A stretch of 64,000 nucleotides of DNA. It comes from Mycobacterium conspicuum (GTDB lineage: Bacteria; Actinomycetota; Actinomycetes; Mycobacteriales; Mycobacteriaceae). A program made the translations under genes and the position numbers. This document shows, one piece after another, positions 7,501-16,915 of the stretch (positions are counted from its first letter, which is position 1; each line of letters opens with the position of its first letter). The stretch is taken from NCBI RefSeq assembly GCF_010730195.1, contig NZ_AP022613.1, positions 5,766,001 through 5,830,000 of the forward strand, written 5' to 3'. The notes beneath the pieces are model-generated. The model was not told the DNA's origin. It ran no database searches and was given only the letters and a program-made list of their open reading frames with translations.

Positions 7501-8874
7501 CTAGGCGATCTTCGTCATTTTCGCCAGGTCGTTGATCGCGGGGTAGGTCGTCGCGTAGTACGACTGCGGCAATACCCCGATGTCGACCAGGGCGTCGGTG
7601 ACGCCCTGCTGTGCTCCGATGACCAGCTCGCGGTAGATCACCAACGGGTTGTTGTGCGGCAGCGGCGAGGGCGTGTAGTCGGGCTGCCAGATGAGCTCGT
7701 TCCAGGGCGGTGGAACGCTTCTCAGCAGGTCATCGACGGGGCTGAAACCCGGCCACAACTGCGCGCCGGTGGGGACGTCGGCGTAGCCGTTGGGGTTGTA
7801 GCCCAGGTTGACGAGCACCCGCAGATCCGGTTGCAGCAGGTCGGCGAGCGGGGTGCCGATGACGGGGATCGCCCGTATGGGATTGAGCAGTGGCAGGTTC
7901 TGCTCCGGGATCATGTAGTAGTGCGTGACGCCGCCGTCGGCGTAGTAACCGGGCGACGTCGCCAAGGGCACCGCGCTCTGCAGCTGCGCCGGGGTCAAGA
8001 ACGCGTACTGCGGGTGCACGTAGATCGCGCCGGCGACGGCGTTGAGATCGGCGACGATGTTCAGCGGGTACTGCGGGAAGTTGGCCAGCCCGTCGTACTC
8101 GGAGGTGTAGATGGTGGTCGGGTACGGCGTGTTGGGCGGCATCGCGCCATAGGTCGAGATGTCCAGGCCCGGGATGTTGAACGAAAACCGCGAGAAGACA
8201 CCGCCATTGGGGGTGTCCCCGTTGCCGATAAACATGAAAGACAGGTTGCTGGGGTTCGGCGCCTCGCCCGGCGGCAGCGCGTCCAGGGCCCGCATCTCGA
8301 GCGTGCCGATGCATGCGCTTTGCGAATAGCCGAACACGAGCATGTGGCTGCCGGCGGGCGCGTTCATGATGGCGTTGTTGAGAATGATCTCGCCTTGAAC
8401 CACCGACTGATCCAGCGTCAGCCCGCTGACGAGTGGGAGGACGCCGCCGCTCTCCGGGGTGTACAGCCCGAACGGGGTGAAGCCGGTGTAGTTCGGGTTG
8501 GACTGGATGAACAGGTTGTTGATCGCGCTGACGTAGCCGGGCGTTGGTTGCGGGTTGAAGGTTCCGCCCATGATGAGCGCGATGTCGGAGCCGTTGGCGA
8601 CCTCGGTGCTCACATACGAGGTCGCGCCGGCCGCAACGGCCCGGACGAACGCGCCGTGAAACGCCGCGGCCTGCGCGCTCAGCGCCCGGTACTGGTCGGC
8701 GTGGCCGGCGAAGAGTCGGACGATCAGCGCCGACACCTCGTCGGCGGCCGCCGGGGGCATCCCCGTCGTCGCGGCACGCACCGCATCGGACGCGTCGCTG
8801 ATCTCCGAGCTGATTCCGGCCAGATCGCGAGCCGCTGCCGTCAATAGATCCGGCACCGCTACCAGATACGACAC
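7501..8874 (-). CDS. PE-family protein with PE-PPE serine hydrolase domain
   Basis: This 457-residue protein has two parts. Residues 1-95 are a PE domain (start SYLVAVPDLLTAAARDL) ending with the type VII secretion motif YxxxE as Tyr87-Val-Ser-Thr-Glu91. Residues from about 105 form a PE-PPE (PF08237-type) alpha/beta hydrolase with the nucleophile elbow G182-Y-S184-Q-S186, so Ser184 is the likely catalytic residue. Such proteins are exported by ESX systems, mostly ESX-5, and several are esterases. It is alone, opposite in strand to cwsA, with its start 131 bases from tRNA-Ala. I do not place a PE gene here in Mtb, so this looks like a lineage-specific gain. Confidence 0.9.
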   Translation of the reverse strand: MSYLVAVPDLLTAAARDLAGISSEISDASDAVRAATTGMPPAAADEVSALIVRLFAGHADQYRALSAQAAAFHGAFVRAVAAGATSYVSTEVANGSDIALIMGGTFNPQPTPGYVSAINNLFIQSNPNYTGFTPFGLYTPESGGVLPLVSGLTLDQSVVQGEIILNNAIMNAPAGSHMLVFGYSQSACIGTLEMRALDALPPGEAPNPSNLSFMFIGNGDTPNGGVFSRFSFNIPGLDISTYGAMPPNTPYPTTIYTSEYDGLANFPQYPLNIVADLNAVAGAIYVHPQYAFLTPAQLQSAVPLATSPGYYADGGVTHYYMIPEQNLPLLNPIRAIPVIGTPLADLLQPDLRVLVNLGYNPNGYADVPTGAQLWPGFSPVDDLLRSVPPPWNELIWQPDYTPSPLPHNNPLVIYRELVIGAQQGVTDALVDIGVLPQSYYATTYPAINDLAKMTKIA

Positions 8875-9005
8875 ACCGCACCCCTAACCACGGTCCGGGG
8901 GAACGCCCGAAAGAAGCCGATATTAGTGGGAGCCTAGACTGGCGTATCACTCAAAACAAGAACCGTATTCCACCGGTGCCTGCGCCGACGCTCAAGCAGA
9001 ACTTG

Positions 9006-9078
9006 TGGAGCCTAGGGGAATCGAACCCCTGACACCTGCCTTGCAAAGGCAGTGCTCTACCAACTGAGCTAAGGCCCC
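9006..9078 (-). tRNA. alaT: tRNA-Ala (anticodon TGC)
   Basis: Seventy-three bases read on the minus strand as a full cloverleaf. The acceptor is GGGGCCT paired with AGGCTCC plus discriminator A, the D-arm is GCTC/GAGC, the anticodon stem CTGCC/GGCAG encloses loop TTTGCAA, and the T-arm is AGGGG-TTCGATT-CCCCT. The anticodon TGC decodes Ala. The CCA is not encoded. It lies beside tRNA-Ile downstream of gyrA, as in other mycobacteria. Confidence 0.98.
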
Positions 9079-9214
9079 TCGCCCTGATTCGCGGCCACGT
9101 GCCACACCTCGACGTCACGTCGTGACCGCACCACCGCCGCCACTATCCCTATCGAAGCGATCGCGACCACCGGCAGCGCCAGCCTTACACATCGTCTTGA
9201 CGGACACATGGTTG

Positions 9215-9288
9215 TGGGCCTAGGAGGACTCGAACCTCCGACCTCTTCGTTATCAGCGAAGCGCTCTAACCGCCTGAGCTATAGGCCC
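9215..9288 (-). tRNA. ileT: tRNA-Ile (anticodon GAT)
   Basis: Seventy-four bases fold on the minus strand with acceptor GGGCCTA/TAGGCCC, D-arm GCTC/GAGC, anticodon stem CTTCG/CGAAG around loop CTGATAA, and T-arm GGAGG-TTCGAGT-CCTCC. The anticodon GAT decodes Ile. No CCA is encoded. It lies 126 bases upstream of tRNA-Ala on the same strand, so the two may share a transcript. Confidence 0.98.
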
Positions 9289-9346
9289 GTACGTGAGTAC
9301 GGCCGAGCGACGAGATTACCGCACGCGCCGCCCCACCCCCAAAACG

Positions 9347-10210
9347 CTAGTCGAGGTCCGCGAGCGTCACTTCGATGCCGCCGATCAGATCGGTCGCCAA
9401 GTTGTAGACGAACGCGGCGATGGTCGCCATCGCGGTCAGCAGGACGATGTTGACCAAGCCGATCAAGACGGCCCCGCCGAAGATGGTGCCGCTGGAGACG
9501 AGTTCTCCGGCGCTGCCGCTGGTGTTGTTCAGCAGGTCGCCCACGTTGCTGTTGAGCTTGGCCCACACCCCCATGCCACCGAGCACCAAGTAGAGGAACG
9601 CCACCGCGATCATCCAGACAAAGAACAGCGCCACCGAAAGCAGCAGCGACACCTTCAAGGTGCTCCACGGATCGATCCGGCGGATCTGCATGCTCGCGCG
9701 CACCGGACCTCGGCCGCGCCGCGACACCTGGACCCGGCTGTCGCGTTCTTCGCGCGACTCGGCCCGCGAGTCGGGCGCGCCCGGACGGCTCTTGCCCGCC
9801 GTCTCCGCCGGCGCGGAACCCCGCTCGGGCGCGGGTTTGCGCGCTCTGGGCCGCGGAACGGGGCCCGACAGATCGGGCAATTCGCTGGCGTAGGCCTCAG
9901 ACGGCGGGCCATCGCCGCGCGCCGGGGGAGCGTCGAACTCCTGGGTCTGCGACACCGACGTGCCGGAGACGAAGCGGTTCACGCGTGCCTCGCCCGCGTC
10001 GGGCGCCGGGCGCTGGGCGGGGCGCGATGCCCGGGCGGGCCCCCGCTGCCACGGCGGCGAGTCGCCCGACTCCGGACCGGGGCCGGTCGGCGCGGACCCG
10101 GAAGGCGGCCCCGCCCGGTGCGCACCGGAGCGCTCGGGCGCGCCATCGCCGTTCAGGCTGTCACCCTTGTCGCCCTTGCTAGCGGCCCCAGGCTCGTTCG
10201 GTGAACTCAC
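9347..10210 (-). CDS. DUF3566-type membrane protein downstream of gyrA (Rv0007-like)
   Basis: This 287-residue protein has a long low-complexity Pro/Ser/Gly/Arg-rich N-terminal half (about 1-165). A conserved C-terminal domain follows, opening RRIDPWSTLKVSLLLSVALFF and containing two transmembrane helices (about 187-211 and 244-268), as in actinobacterial DUF3566 proteins. The start is GTG at 10210 with AAGGAG seven bases upstream. It follows gyrA on the same strand after 32 bases and probably shares the gyrBA transcript. The function is unknown; the disordered cytoplasmic tail is typical of the family in mycobacteria. Confidence 0.88.
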   Translation of the reverse strand: MSSPNEPGAASKGDKGDSLNGDGAPERSGAHRAGPPSGSAPTGPGPESGDSPPWQRGPARASRPAQRPAPDAGEARVNRFVSGTSVSQTQEFDAPPARGDGPPSEAYASELPDLSGPVPRPRARKPAPERGSAPAETAGKSRPGAPDSRAESREERDSRVQVSRRGRGPVRASMQIRRIDPWSTLKVSLLLSVALFFVWMIAVAFLYLVLGGMGVWAKLNSNVGDLLNNTSGSAGELVSSGTIFGGAVLIGLVNIVLLTAMATIAAFVYNLATDLIGGIEVTLADLD

Positions 10211-10242
10211 CGCGACTCCTTCGTACGTCTGTGCGGCTGAGT

Positions 10243-13200
10243 CTAGTTGCCCGGCTCTTCAGCACCATCGGTGTCCTCGCCATCCTCGTCGGCGCTTTCC
10301 TCGGCGTTGCGGGCGATGGCCAGCAGGGTGTTGTCCTCACCCAGGTTCATCAACCGAACGCCCTTGGTCTGCCGGCCGGCCTTGCGGACCTGGCGCGCCG
10401 CGGTGCGGATGACACCGCCCCCGGAGGTGATCGCGTACAACTCACTGTCTTCGTCGACGATCAACGCCCCCACCAGCCTGCCACGCCGCCGGTCGTACAT
10501 CACCGTCAGCACGCCCTTGCCGCCGCGCCCCTGCACCGGGTACTCCTCGATGGCTGTCCGCTTGGCGTAGCCGCCGGACGTGGCAACCAGCAGGAAGGTG
10601 CCCTCCCGGACCACATTCAGCGACAGCAACCGGTCGTCGGCGTTGAACCGCATGCCCTGCACGCCGGAGGTGGCTCGCCCCATCGGCCGCAGCGCCTCGT
10701 CGGTCGCCGAGAACCTGATGGACTGGCCGTTGGCCGAGACCAGCAGCAGGTCGTCCTCGGCCGAGCACAACACCGCGCCGACCAGCTCGTCGCCGTCGCG
10801 CAGGTTGATCGCGACGATGCCGCCGCTCCGGTTGGAGTCGAAGTCGGTCAGCTTCGATTTCTTGACCAGGCCGTTGCGGGTGGCCAGCACCAGATAGGGC
10901 GCGTCCTCGTAGCCGCGGATCTGGATCACCTGGGCGATGCGCTCTTCTGGCTGGAACGCGAGCAGGTTGGCGACGTGCTGACCGCGCGCCGTTCGGGAGG
11001 CCTCCGGCAGTTCGTAGGCCTTGGCCCGATATACCCGGCCCTGGGTAGTGAAGAACAGGATCCAGTCGTGCGTCGAGGAGACGAAAAAGTGCGCGACGAT
11101 GTCGTCCTGCTTGAGCCCGGCACCTTGCACGCCCTTGCCACCGCGCTTCTGGCTGCGGTAGAGGTCGGTCTTGGTGCGTTTGGCGTAGCCGGTTTCGGTG
11201 ATGGTGACGACGACGTCCTCGCGGGCGATCAGGTCCTCGTCGTTGACGTCGCCGTCCGCCGCGATGATCCGGGTACGACGGTCGTCGCCGTGCTTGTCGA
11301 CGATCTCGGCGAGCTCGTCGTGCACGATCCCGCGCTGCCGCTCCGGCTTGGCCAGGATGTCTTCCAGGTCCGCGATCTCGGCTTCGATCTTGGCCAAGTC
11401 GTCGATGATGCGCTGGCGCTCCAGGGCCGCCAGGCGCCGCAACTGCATGTCCAGGATGGCCTGGGCCTGGACCTCGTCGATGTCGAGCAGCTCGATCAAC
11501 CCGGCGCGGGCGATGTCGACCGTCTCCGACGCTCGGATCAAAGCGATCACTTCGTCCAGCGCGTCGAGTGCCTTGACCAGGCCGCGCAGGATGTGGGCGC
11601 GTTCGTTGGCCTTGCGCAGCCGGTAGGTGGTGCGCCGGACGATGACGTCGAGTTGGTGCGCAACGTAGTAGCGGATCATCTGGTCGAGGCGCAGCGTGCG
11701 CGGCACCCCGTCGACGATCGAGAGCATGTTGGCGCCGAAGCTGGTCTGCAGCTGGGTGTGCTTGTAGAGGTTGTTCAGCACCACCTTGGCCACCGCGTCG
11801 CGTTTGATCTCGACGACGATGCGCAGGCCGACACGGTCGCTGGATTGGTCCTCGATGTTGGCGATGCCGCTGAGCCGGCCGTCGCGGACCTGCTCCGCGA
11901 TCGACGTGATGAAGTTGTCGTGGTTGACCTGATAGGGCAACTCGGTGATGACGATCGAAGTACGTCCGCGCGAATCTTCTTCTATCTCAACGACTCCGCG
12001 CATCCGGATCGATCCGCGACCGCTGGTGTAGGCATCGTGGATGCCCTGAGACCCGACGATCAGACCGTGGGTGGGGAAGTCCGGGCCCTTGACCCGCTCG
12101 CAGACTGCGGCCAGGGTCGCCTCTTCGTCGGCCTCGTGGTTGTCGAGGCACCAGTAGACGGCTTCGGCCAACTCGCGCAGGTTGTGCGGGGGGATGTTGG
12201 TCGCCATGCCGACCGCGATTCCGCCCGAACCATTGGCCAACAGGTTGGGGAACCGGCTCGGCAGCACGGTCGGCTCTTGCACCCGGCCGTCGTAATTGGG
12301 GATGAAATCGACCGTCTCCTCATCGATTTCGCGCAGCATCTCCATTGCGAGCGGGGTCAGCCGCGCCTCGGTGTTGTGGCTGACGAACCCGTTGGTCAAA
12401 AATGCGTGGTCTTCAGTGTCGACGCGCAGGCTGTACACCGGTTGCACGCCGGCTTCGCTGACAGATGCGACTTTGGCGTAATAGAAGCGGCCATCGGTGA
12501 GGTCTGTCGCGATGGCACGCACGTCGGGATCGGCTATGTGCGCGAGGATCTCGGCGCCCTTGGTCCGCCAACGGTGGATGCGGTCGACGTTGTGGCGATT
12601 GAGCCAGTCGCGGTCGGCCCACGTACCACCGGCATGCTTGCGGATGAACGTGGCGAGGCCGGGAACGTGGTCGCTGTCCATACCGGCGCACGGCGGCATC
12701 GACGCCAGGATTGCAGTCAGCTTCGCTTGCTTTGCTCCACCAAAACCGATTTGGGTGGCGAACGCCGCGGCCTGCGCCCGATTGGTGATGACCACCTTGT
12801 GCTCACCGGTCGCGTGCCGATAACGCCTGGATACCACGCCGAACTCAAGCAGCATCTGCTGGACATCGACCGCCAGCTGCTTGCTCCGTGTGGAGTACGA
12901 GATTTGAATCGTGTTGCGCGGCAACCTCGAGCACGATCCATCACCTTCAAACAACGACTGGAGAAACGTCCTTTTGACAGCGGCCGGCGACTCCCATAAC
13001 CAGCTCGGAACAACCTTGTCCGCCGATCGCTGTCCGCACAGCCCGCCGAGGAGCGTTTTCTTCAACTCTGAAAGGTTGTGAATATCAAGCTCATGCAGCT
13101 TCGACCCGGACGCGATGGTCCGCGATGAAACGTAGCGCCGCCCACCGACGACAGCGTCATACGCGGTGACGACCATGTTGAAGTAGTCACGGTCGAGGTT

Positions 13201-14022
13201 GTTGAATCCGGCCCGCGTCTCGGAAACAAAACCCTCGCTGATGAAGGCGCCCAACAGCAGGGCCCGCAGGGTCGGGTACCAATCGACCGGCCCAAACTCC
13301 ACTGGCGGCGTCCGCTGCAACACGACGCAGTCGTCAGCGCGGATCTCTTGGATCAGCTTCCACAACAGCGTGGGCACGCCGGCAACATCGACCAGGCACA
13401 GCAGCGGATGATTCGCGGTGCCGGTGACCTCATAGCCCTCGGCGGTCCGCACCGTATAGGTCTGGTGTTCGCCAGAATGGAACACGCGGTCGGCCACCAC
13501 CGGATCGCCGTGCCGATCGAGAACCTTCAGCTCGACCTCGTTGTCCGAGTTGGGCCGAGCCCCCGGTACCACATCGCCGATCCGCACCGAATGCCCAAAG
13601 GGTAAGCGCACCAATGCGTCTGCTGTTACGCAGTAGCGCATCGCCGCCGGTGGGTCGTTGCCCGGCGAACCAAAGTTGCCCTGGCCGTCGACCAATGGAT
13701 ACCGCAGCGACCACGGCTGCGCCATCCGCACCAGGGTGTCGTAGATCGACGCGTCGCCGTGCGGGTGGTAGTTACCCATCGTCTCGGCGACCGAGCGTGC
13801 CGATTTGGCGTGGCTGCGATCGGGGCGGAATCCCGAGTCGTACATCGCATACAGCACCCGGCGGTGCACCGGCTTGAGGCCGTCGCGCACTTCGGGTAAC
13901 GCGCGGCCGACGATCACGCTCATCGCGTAGTCGATGTAGCTGCGCTGCATCTCCTGCTGGATGTCGACGGGTTCGATCCGGTCGCCGGCTTCGCCGCCCG
14001 GTGGCAGCGTGGTGTCAGTCAT
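10243..14022 (-). CDS. gyrA: DNA gyrase subunit A precursor containing an intein
   Basis: The 1259-residue precursor yields, after splicing, an 839-residue GyrA, next to 838 in Mtb. GyrA cuts and reseals DNA in negative supercoiling. The catalytic Tyr130 (AAMRY) directly precedes the intein (residues 131-550), and the extein resumes at TEARLTPLAMEM. The quinolone-resistance region reads HPHGDASIYDTL, with Ala, Ser and Asp at the positions equivalent to Mtb 90, 91 and 94 (the sensitive state) and Thr at the codon-95 equivalent. C-terminal pinwheel repeats are intact, including QKRGGKGVQG. It follows gyrB after 41 bases. Confidence 0.98.
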   Translation of the reverse strand: MTDTTLPPGGEAGDRIEPVDIQQEMQRSYIDYAMSVIVGRALPEVRDGLKPVHRRVLYAMYDSGFRPDRSHAKSARSVAETMGNYHPHGDASIYDTLVRMAQPWSLRYPLVDGQGNFGSPGNDPPAAMRYCVTADALVRLPFGHSVRIGDVVPGARPNSDNEVELKVLDRHGDPVVADRVFHSGEHQTYTVRTAEGYEVTGTANHPLLCLVDVAGVPTLLWKLIQEIRADDCVVLQRTPPVEFGPVDWYPTLRALLLGAFISEGFVSETRAGFNNLDRDYFNMVVTAYDAVVGGRRYVSSRTIASGSKLHELDIHNLSELKKTLLGGLCGQRSADKVVPSWLWESPAAVKRTFLQSLFEGDGSCSRLPRNTIQISYSTRSKQLAVDVQQMLLEFGVVSRRYRHATGEHKVVITNRAQAAAFATQIGFGGAKQAKLTAILASMPPCAGMDSDHVPGLATFIRKHAGGTWADRDWLNRHNVDRIHRWRTKGAEILAHIADPDVRAIATDLTDGRFYYAKVASVSEAGVQPVYSLRVDTEDHAFLTNGFVSHNTEARLTPLAMEMLREIDEETVDFIPNYDGRVQEPTVLPSRFPNLLANGSGGIAVGMATNIPPHNLRELAEAVYWCLDNHEADEEATLAAVCERVKGPDFPTHGLIVGSQGIHDAYTSGRGSIRMRGVVEIEEDSRGRTSIVITELPYQVNHDNFITSIAEQVRDGRLSGIANIEDQSSDRVGLRIVVEIKRDAVAKVVLNNLYKHTQLQTSFGANMLSIVDGVPRTLRLDQMIRYYVAHQLDVIVRRTTYRLRKANERAHILRGLVKALDALDEVIALIRASETVDIARAGLIELLDIDEVQAQAILDMQLRRLAALERQRIIDDLAKIEAEIADLEDILAKPERQRGIVHDELAEIVDKHGDDRRTRIIAADGDVNDEDLIAREDVVVTITETGYAKRTKTDLYRSQKRGGKGVQGAGLKQDDIVAHFFVSSTHDWILFFTTQGRVYRAKAYELPEASRTARGQHVANLLAFQPEERIAQVIQIRGYEDAPYLVLATRNGLVKKSKLTDFDSNRSGGIVAINLRDGDELVGAVLCSAEDDLLLVSANGQSIRFSATDEALRPMGRATSGVQGMRFNADDRLLSLNVVREGTFLLVATSGGYAKRTAIEEYPVQGRGGKGVLTVMYDRRRGRLVGALIVDEDSELYAITSGGGVIRTAARQVRKAGRQTKGVRLMNLGEDNTLLAIARNAEESADEDGEDTDGAEEPGN
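12373..13632 (-). mobile_element. GyrA intein with LAGLIDADG homing endonuclease
   Basis: This in-frame 420-codon insertion sits after the codon for catalytic Tyr130. It starts with Cys1 (CVTADALVRLPFG), has block B GTANHPLLC with its His, ends in VSHN and is followed by extein Thr, so all splicing residues are present. The middle holds two dodecapeptide endonuclease motifs, LLLGAFISEG (about 126-135) and FLQSLFEGDG (about 223-232), each with its acidic residue, so the homing endonuclease may be active. The length equals the full-size GyrA inteins of M. leprae and M. kansasii, unlike the 198-residue mini-intein of M. xenopi (family knowledge). Splicing itself is inferred. Confidence 0.97.
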
Positions 14023-14063
14023 GTGATCCTCGGATTAGATCGTTAGAACTCGAATCAGACATC

Positions 14064-16097
14064 TCAGACATCTAGGAAGCGAACATCTTTCGCGTTACGG
14101 GTGATGAAGCTGCGGCGCGCGTCGACGTCCTCGCCCATCAGGATGGAGAACAGTTCGTCGGCCGCCGCGGCGTCATCCAGGGTCACCTGGCGCAGCACCC
14201 GCACCGACGGATCCATGGTGGTTTCCCACAGCTCCTTGGCATCCATCTCGCCCAGACCCTTATAGCGCTGGATGCCGTCTTCCTTATTGATCTTCTTGCC
14301 GGCCTTCAAGCCCGCCTCGAGTAGACCGTCGCGCTCGCGGTCCGAGTAGGCGAATTCCGGATCGCTGCGCTGCCACTTCAGCTTGTACAGCGGCGGCTGG
14401 GCCAGGAATACGTGCCCGTTTTCGATCAACGGCCGCATGAACCGGAACAGCAGGGTCAACAGCAGCGTCGAAATGTGCTGTCCGTCAACGTCGGCGTCGG
14501 CCATCAGCACGATCTTGTGGTAGCGCAGCTTGGTGATGTCGAACTCGTCGTGGATTCCCGTACCCAACGCGGTGATGATGGCCTGGACTTCGGTGTTCTT
14601 CAGCACCCGGTCGATGCGGGCCTTCTCCACGTTGATGATCTTGCCCCGCAGCGGCAGGATCGCCTGGAACATCGAGTCGCGCCCGCTCTTCGCCGAGCCG
14701 CCGGCCGAATCACCCTCCACCACATACAGTTCCGATTTCCGCGGGTCGGTGGAGCGGCAATCCGCGAGCTTGCCGGGGAGACCGCCGAGGTCGGTGGCGC
14801 TCTTGCGGCGCACCAACTCTCGCGCCTTGCGCGCTGCGATGCGCGCCTGCGCCGAGGACACCGCTTTGTTCACAACGGTTTTCGCCTCGGTCGGGTTGGC
14901 CTCGAACCAGTGCGTGAGCTGCTCGTTGCACACCTTCTGCACGAACGACTTCACCTCGGTGTTGCCCAGCTTGGTTTTGGTCTGGCCCTCGAACTGCGGT
15001 TCGCTGACCTTCACCGAAATGACGGCGGCCAAGCCTTCGCGGATGTCGTCGCCGGTCAAGTTGGGGTCTTTGTCCTTGAGGAGCTTCTTGTCCTTGGCGT
15101 ACTTGTTCACCACCGAGGTCAACGCGCTGCGGAAACCCTCTTCGTGCGTGCCGCCCTCGTGGGTGTTGATGGTGTTGGCGAAGGTGTGCACCGACTCGGA
15201 ATATCCGCCGTTCCACTGCATCGCGATTTCGACCTCGTGGCCGGCGCCCTTGCCGTCGAAGTCGATGACGCTCTGCTGGATCGGGTTCTTGGTGCGGTTG
15301 ATGTGCTTGACGAAGTCCACCAGGCCGCCGGGGTAGTGAAAGGTGCGGTGTTTGACCCTGTGCCCCGCGGTCGATTCGGCCGCCTTTTCTTCGGCAGTCT
15401 TGGGTGCGTCGGCGGTGTCACTGACAACCTCGTCGACGACCTCGTCCTGCGACACCCGCTCGTCGGTGAGCTCGATCGTCAAACCCTTGTTCAGGAACGC
15501 CATTTCCTGCAGACGACGCGCGACGGTTTCGAAGTCGTACTCAAGCGTTTCGAAGATCTCGGGGTCGGCCCAGAACCTGATGGTCGTTCCGGTCTTCTTG
15601 GTCGCCTCGCCCTGCTTGAGCGTGCCCGGAACGGCATGGTCGTAGAACTGGGACCACTCGTATCCGTCGCGTTTGATCTCGACCTCGAGCCGGGTCGACA
15701 ACGCGTTGACCACCGACACACCGACGCCGTGCAACCCGCCGCTGACCGTGTAGCCGCTGTTTTCGCCGCCGAACTTGCCGCCGGCATGCAGCTGGGTCAT
15801 CACCACATCGACGGTCGGCGCCCCGGTGGCGTGCATCGCCACCGGAATGCCACGCCCGTCGTCGGTGACCTCGACGCTGCCGTCGTCCAGCAGCCGCACG
15901 TCGACCCGGGTGGCGTAACCGGCCATCGCCTCGTCCACCGAGTTGTCGACTACCTCCCAGATGAGGTGGTGCAGACCGCGCTCACCGGTGGAGCCGATAT
16001 ACATGCCGGGGCGTTTACGGACAGCCTCGAGACCCTCCAGCACGGTGATCGCCGAAGCGCCGTATTCATCTTGTGCCTTCTTCTTCTGGGCAGCCAC
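14064..16097 (-). CDS. gyrB: DNA gyrase subunit B
   Basis: This 677-residue ATPase subunit drives supercoiling with GyrA. The GHKL ATP-binding motifs are present (EVVDNSVDEAMAG; DDGRGIPV; GLHGVGVSVVNALS), as is the TOPRIM domain (ELYVVEGDSAGGSAKSGRD and the metal-binding DADVDGQHI). I chose GTG at 16097 (protein start AAQKKKAQDEYG) because it matches the mycobacterial N-terminus and has AAGGAG about 11 bases upstream; an ATG 22 codons earlier is in frame but lacks homology. Its promoter should lie within the 254 bases between this start and dciA, where I see no gene. Confidence 0.97.
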   Translation of the reverse strand: MAAQKKKAQDEYGASAITVLEGLEAVRKRPGMYIGSTGERGLHHLIWEVVDNSVDEAMAGYATRVDVRLLDDGSVEVTDDGRGIPVAMHATGAPTVDVVMTQLHAGGKFGGENSGYTVSGGLHGVGVSVVNALSTRLEVEIKRDGYEWSQFYDHAVPGTLKQGEATKKTGTTIRFWADPEIFETLEYDFETVARRLQEMAFLNKGLTIELTDERVSQDEVVDEVVSDTADAPKTAEEKAAESTAGHRVKHRTFHYPGGLVDFVKHINRTKNPIQQSVIDFDGKGAGHEVEIAMQWNGGYSESVHTFANTINTHEGGTHEEGFRSALTSVVNKYAKDKKLLKDKDPNLTGDDIREGLAAVISVKVSEPQFEGQTKTKLGNTEVKSFVQKVCNEQLTHWFEANPTEAKTVVNKAVSSAQARIAARKARELVRRKSATDLGGLPGKLADCRSTDPRKSELYVVEGDSAGGSAKSGRDSMFQAILPLRGKIINVEKARIDRVLKNTEVQAIITALGTGIHDEFDITKLRYHKIVLMADADVDGQHISTLLLTLLFRFMRPLIENGHVFLAQPPLYKLKWQRSDPEFAYSDRERDGLLEAGLKAGKKINKEDGIQRYKGLGEMDAKELWETTMDPSVRVLRQVTLDDAAAADELFSILMGEDVDARRSFITRNAKDVRFLDV

Positions 16098-16351
16098 GGT
16101 CCGGATGCTCTCCTTGGGGATTCGTGCGAGCGGTCCAGTCACCGCAGCGATCGCATACTCCACTCTACCGTGATCGGTGGCCTGGACCGATTTTCTGGGC
16201 GCGTTTCTACCTACCTAACTGCGCCGTGTGCTCGATATCTTTATTCCACGCACGTCCCGACGCCAGTCACCCTGGTCTGTGACGTTCTGGCGGCTCTGAG
16301 GCGGTGCCTCGCGCGTCCTGGCCCGGGCCCGCCGGGAGACCGCAAATCAGC

Positions 16352-16915
16352 CTAGCCGTAGGTGTCGCGGGGTCCCCTACCGGCGATGTGTCGGGGCCCC
16401 TTCCGCCACGACGGTGCCGCCGGGCCGGTGATCTTCAACGATGTCACGACCCCGTCGCCGACCGCCGCCGCGATCTTTGCCAACAGTTGCGGCTGCATCA
16501 TCCGCAACTGCGTCGCCCACGCGGTCGATTCGGCCGTGACGTTGAGCACCCCGTTGCTCAGTGCGGTGGGGGTCGCGTGTTCGGCGATCTGCTGCCCGAC
16601 GACCGCGGACCACTGGCCAAGCACGGTGCCCTCCGCGACGTGCGTCGACCATCCCCGCTTTTTCGCCAGCTCGCGCGCCGCCCTGCCCAACGGCTGCGGA
16701 TCCCGAACGTCGGGACCCGGGCCCGACCAACTTCGCCGCTGCCCCGCGACACGGCGCCCCGACGGCGGCGCCGACCGCCCCCGGCCGGCGTCTTTGCCCT
16801 GGGCGCGGGCGGCCGCGCGGGCTTCCTCCAGGGTTCGTCTGACCAGATCGATCCCGGTCAATTCACCCGCCGGCTCAGCGTTGTCGGCCGACGCGACGTC
16901 GTCAGAGTCGCTCAC
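16352..16915 (-). CDS. dciA: DciA-type helicase-operator protein (DUF721, Rv0004)
   Basis: This 187-residue protein belongs to the DciA/DUF721 family, which loads or operates the replicative helicase DnaB in bacteria lacking DnaC. The conserved domain is in the C-terminal half (WSTHVAEGTVLGQWSAVVGQQIAEHATP, then LNVTAESTAWATQLRMMQP). A basic, disordered N-terminal half precedes it. The start is GTG at 16915, overlapping the recF stop as GTGA; the open frame continues upstream inside recF but that part is a shadow. Position between recF and gyrB is the mycobacterial norm. Confidence 0.93.
   Translation of the reverse strand: MSDSDDVASADNAEPAGELTGIDLVRRTLEEARAAARAQGKDAGRGRSAPPSGRRVAGQRRSWSGPGPDVRDPQPLGRAARELAKKRGWSTHVAEGTVLGQWSAVVGQQIAEHATPTALSNGVLNVTAESTAWATQLRMMQPQLLAKIAAAVGDGVVTSLKITGPAAPSWRKGPRHIAGRGPRDTYG

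Noticed and set aside
10201..12999. Plus-strand open frame of 932 codons opposite gyrA
   Set aside because: It is a high-GC antisense shadow of gyrA and its intein. Its composition (Asp, Val, Leu and Arg repeats) mirrors the gyrA codons and shows no domain.
14412..16355. Plus-strand open frame of 647 codons opposite gyrB
   Set aside because: It is the antisense shadow of gyrB with no recognisable domain.
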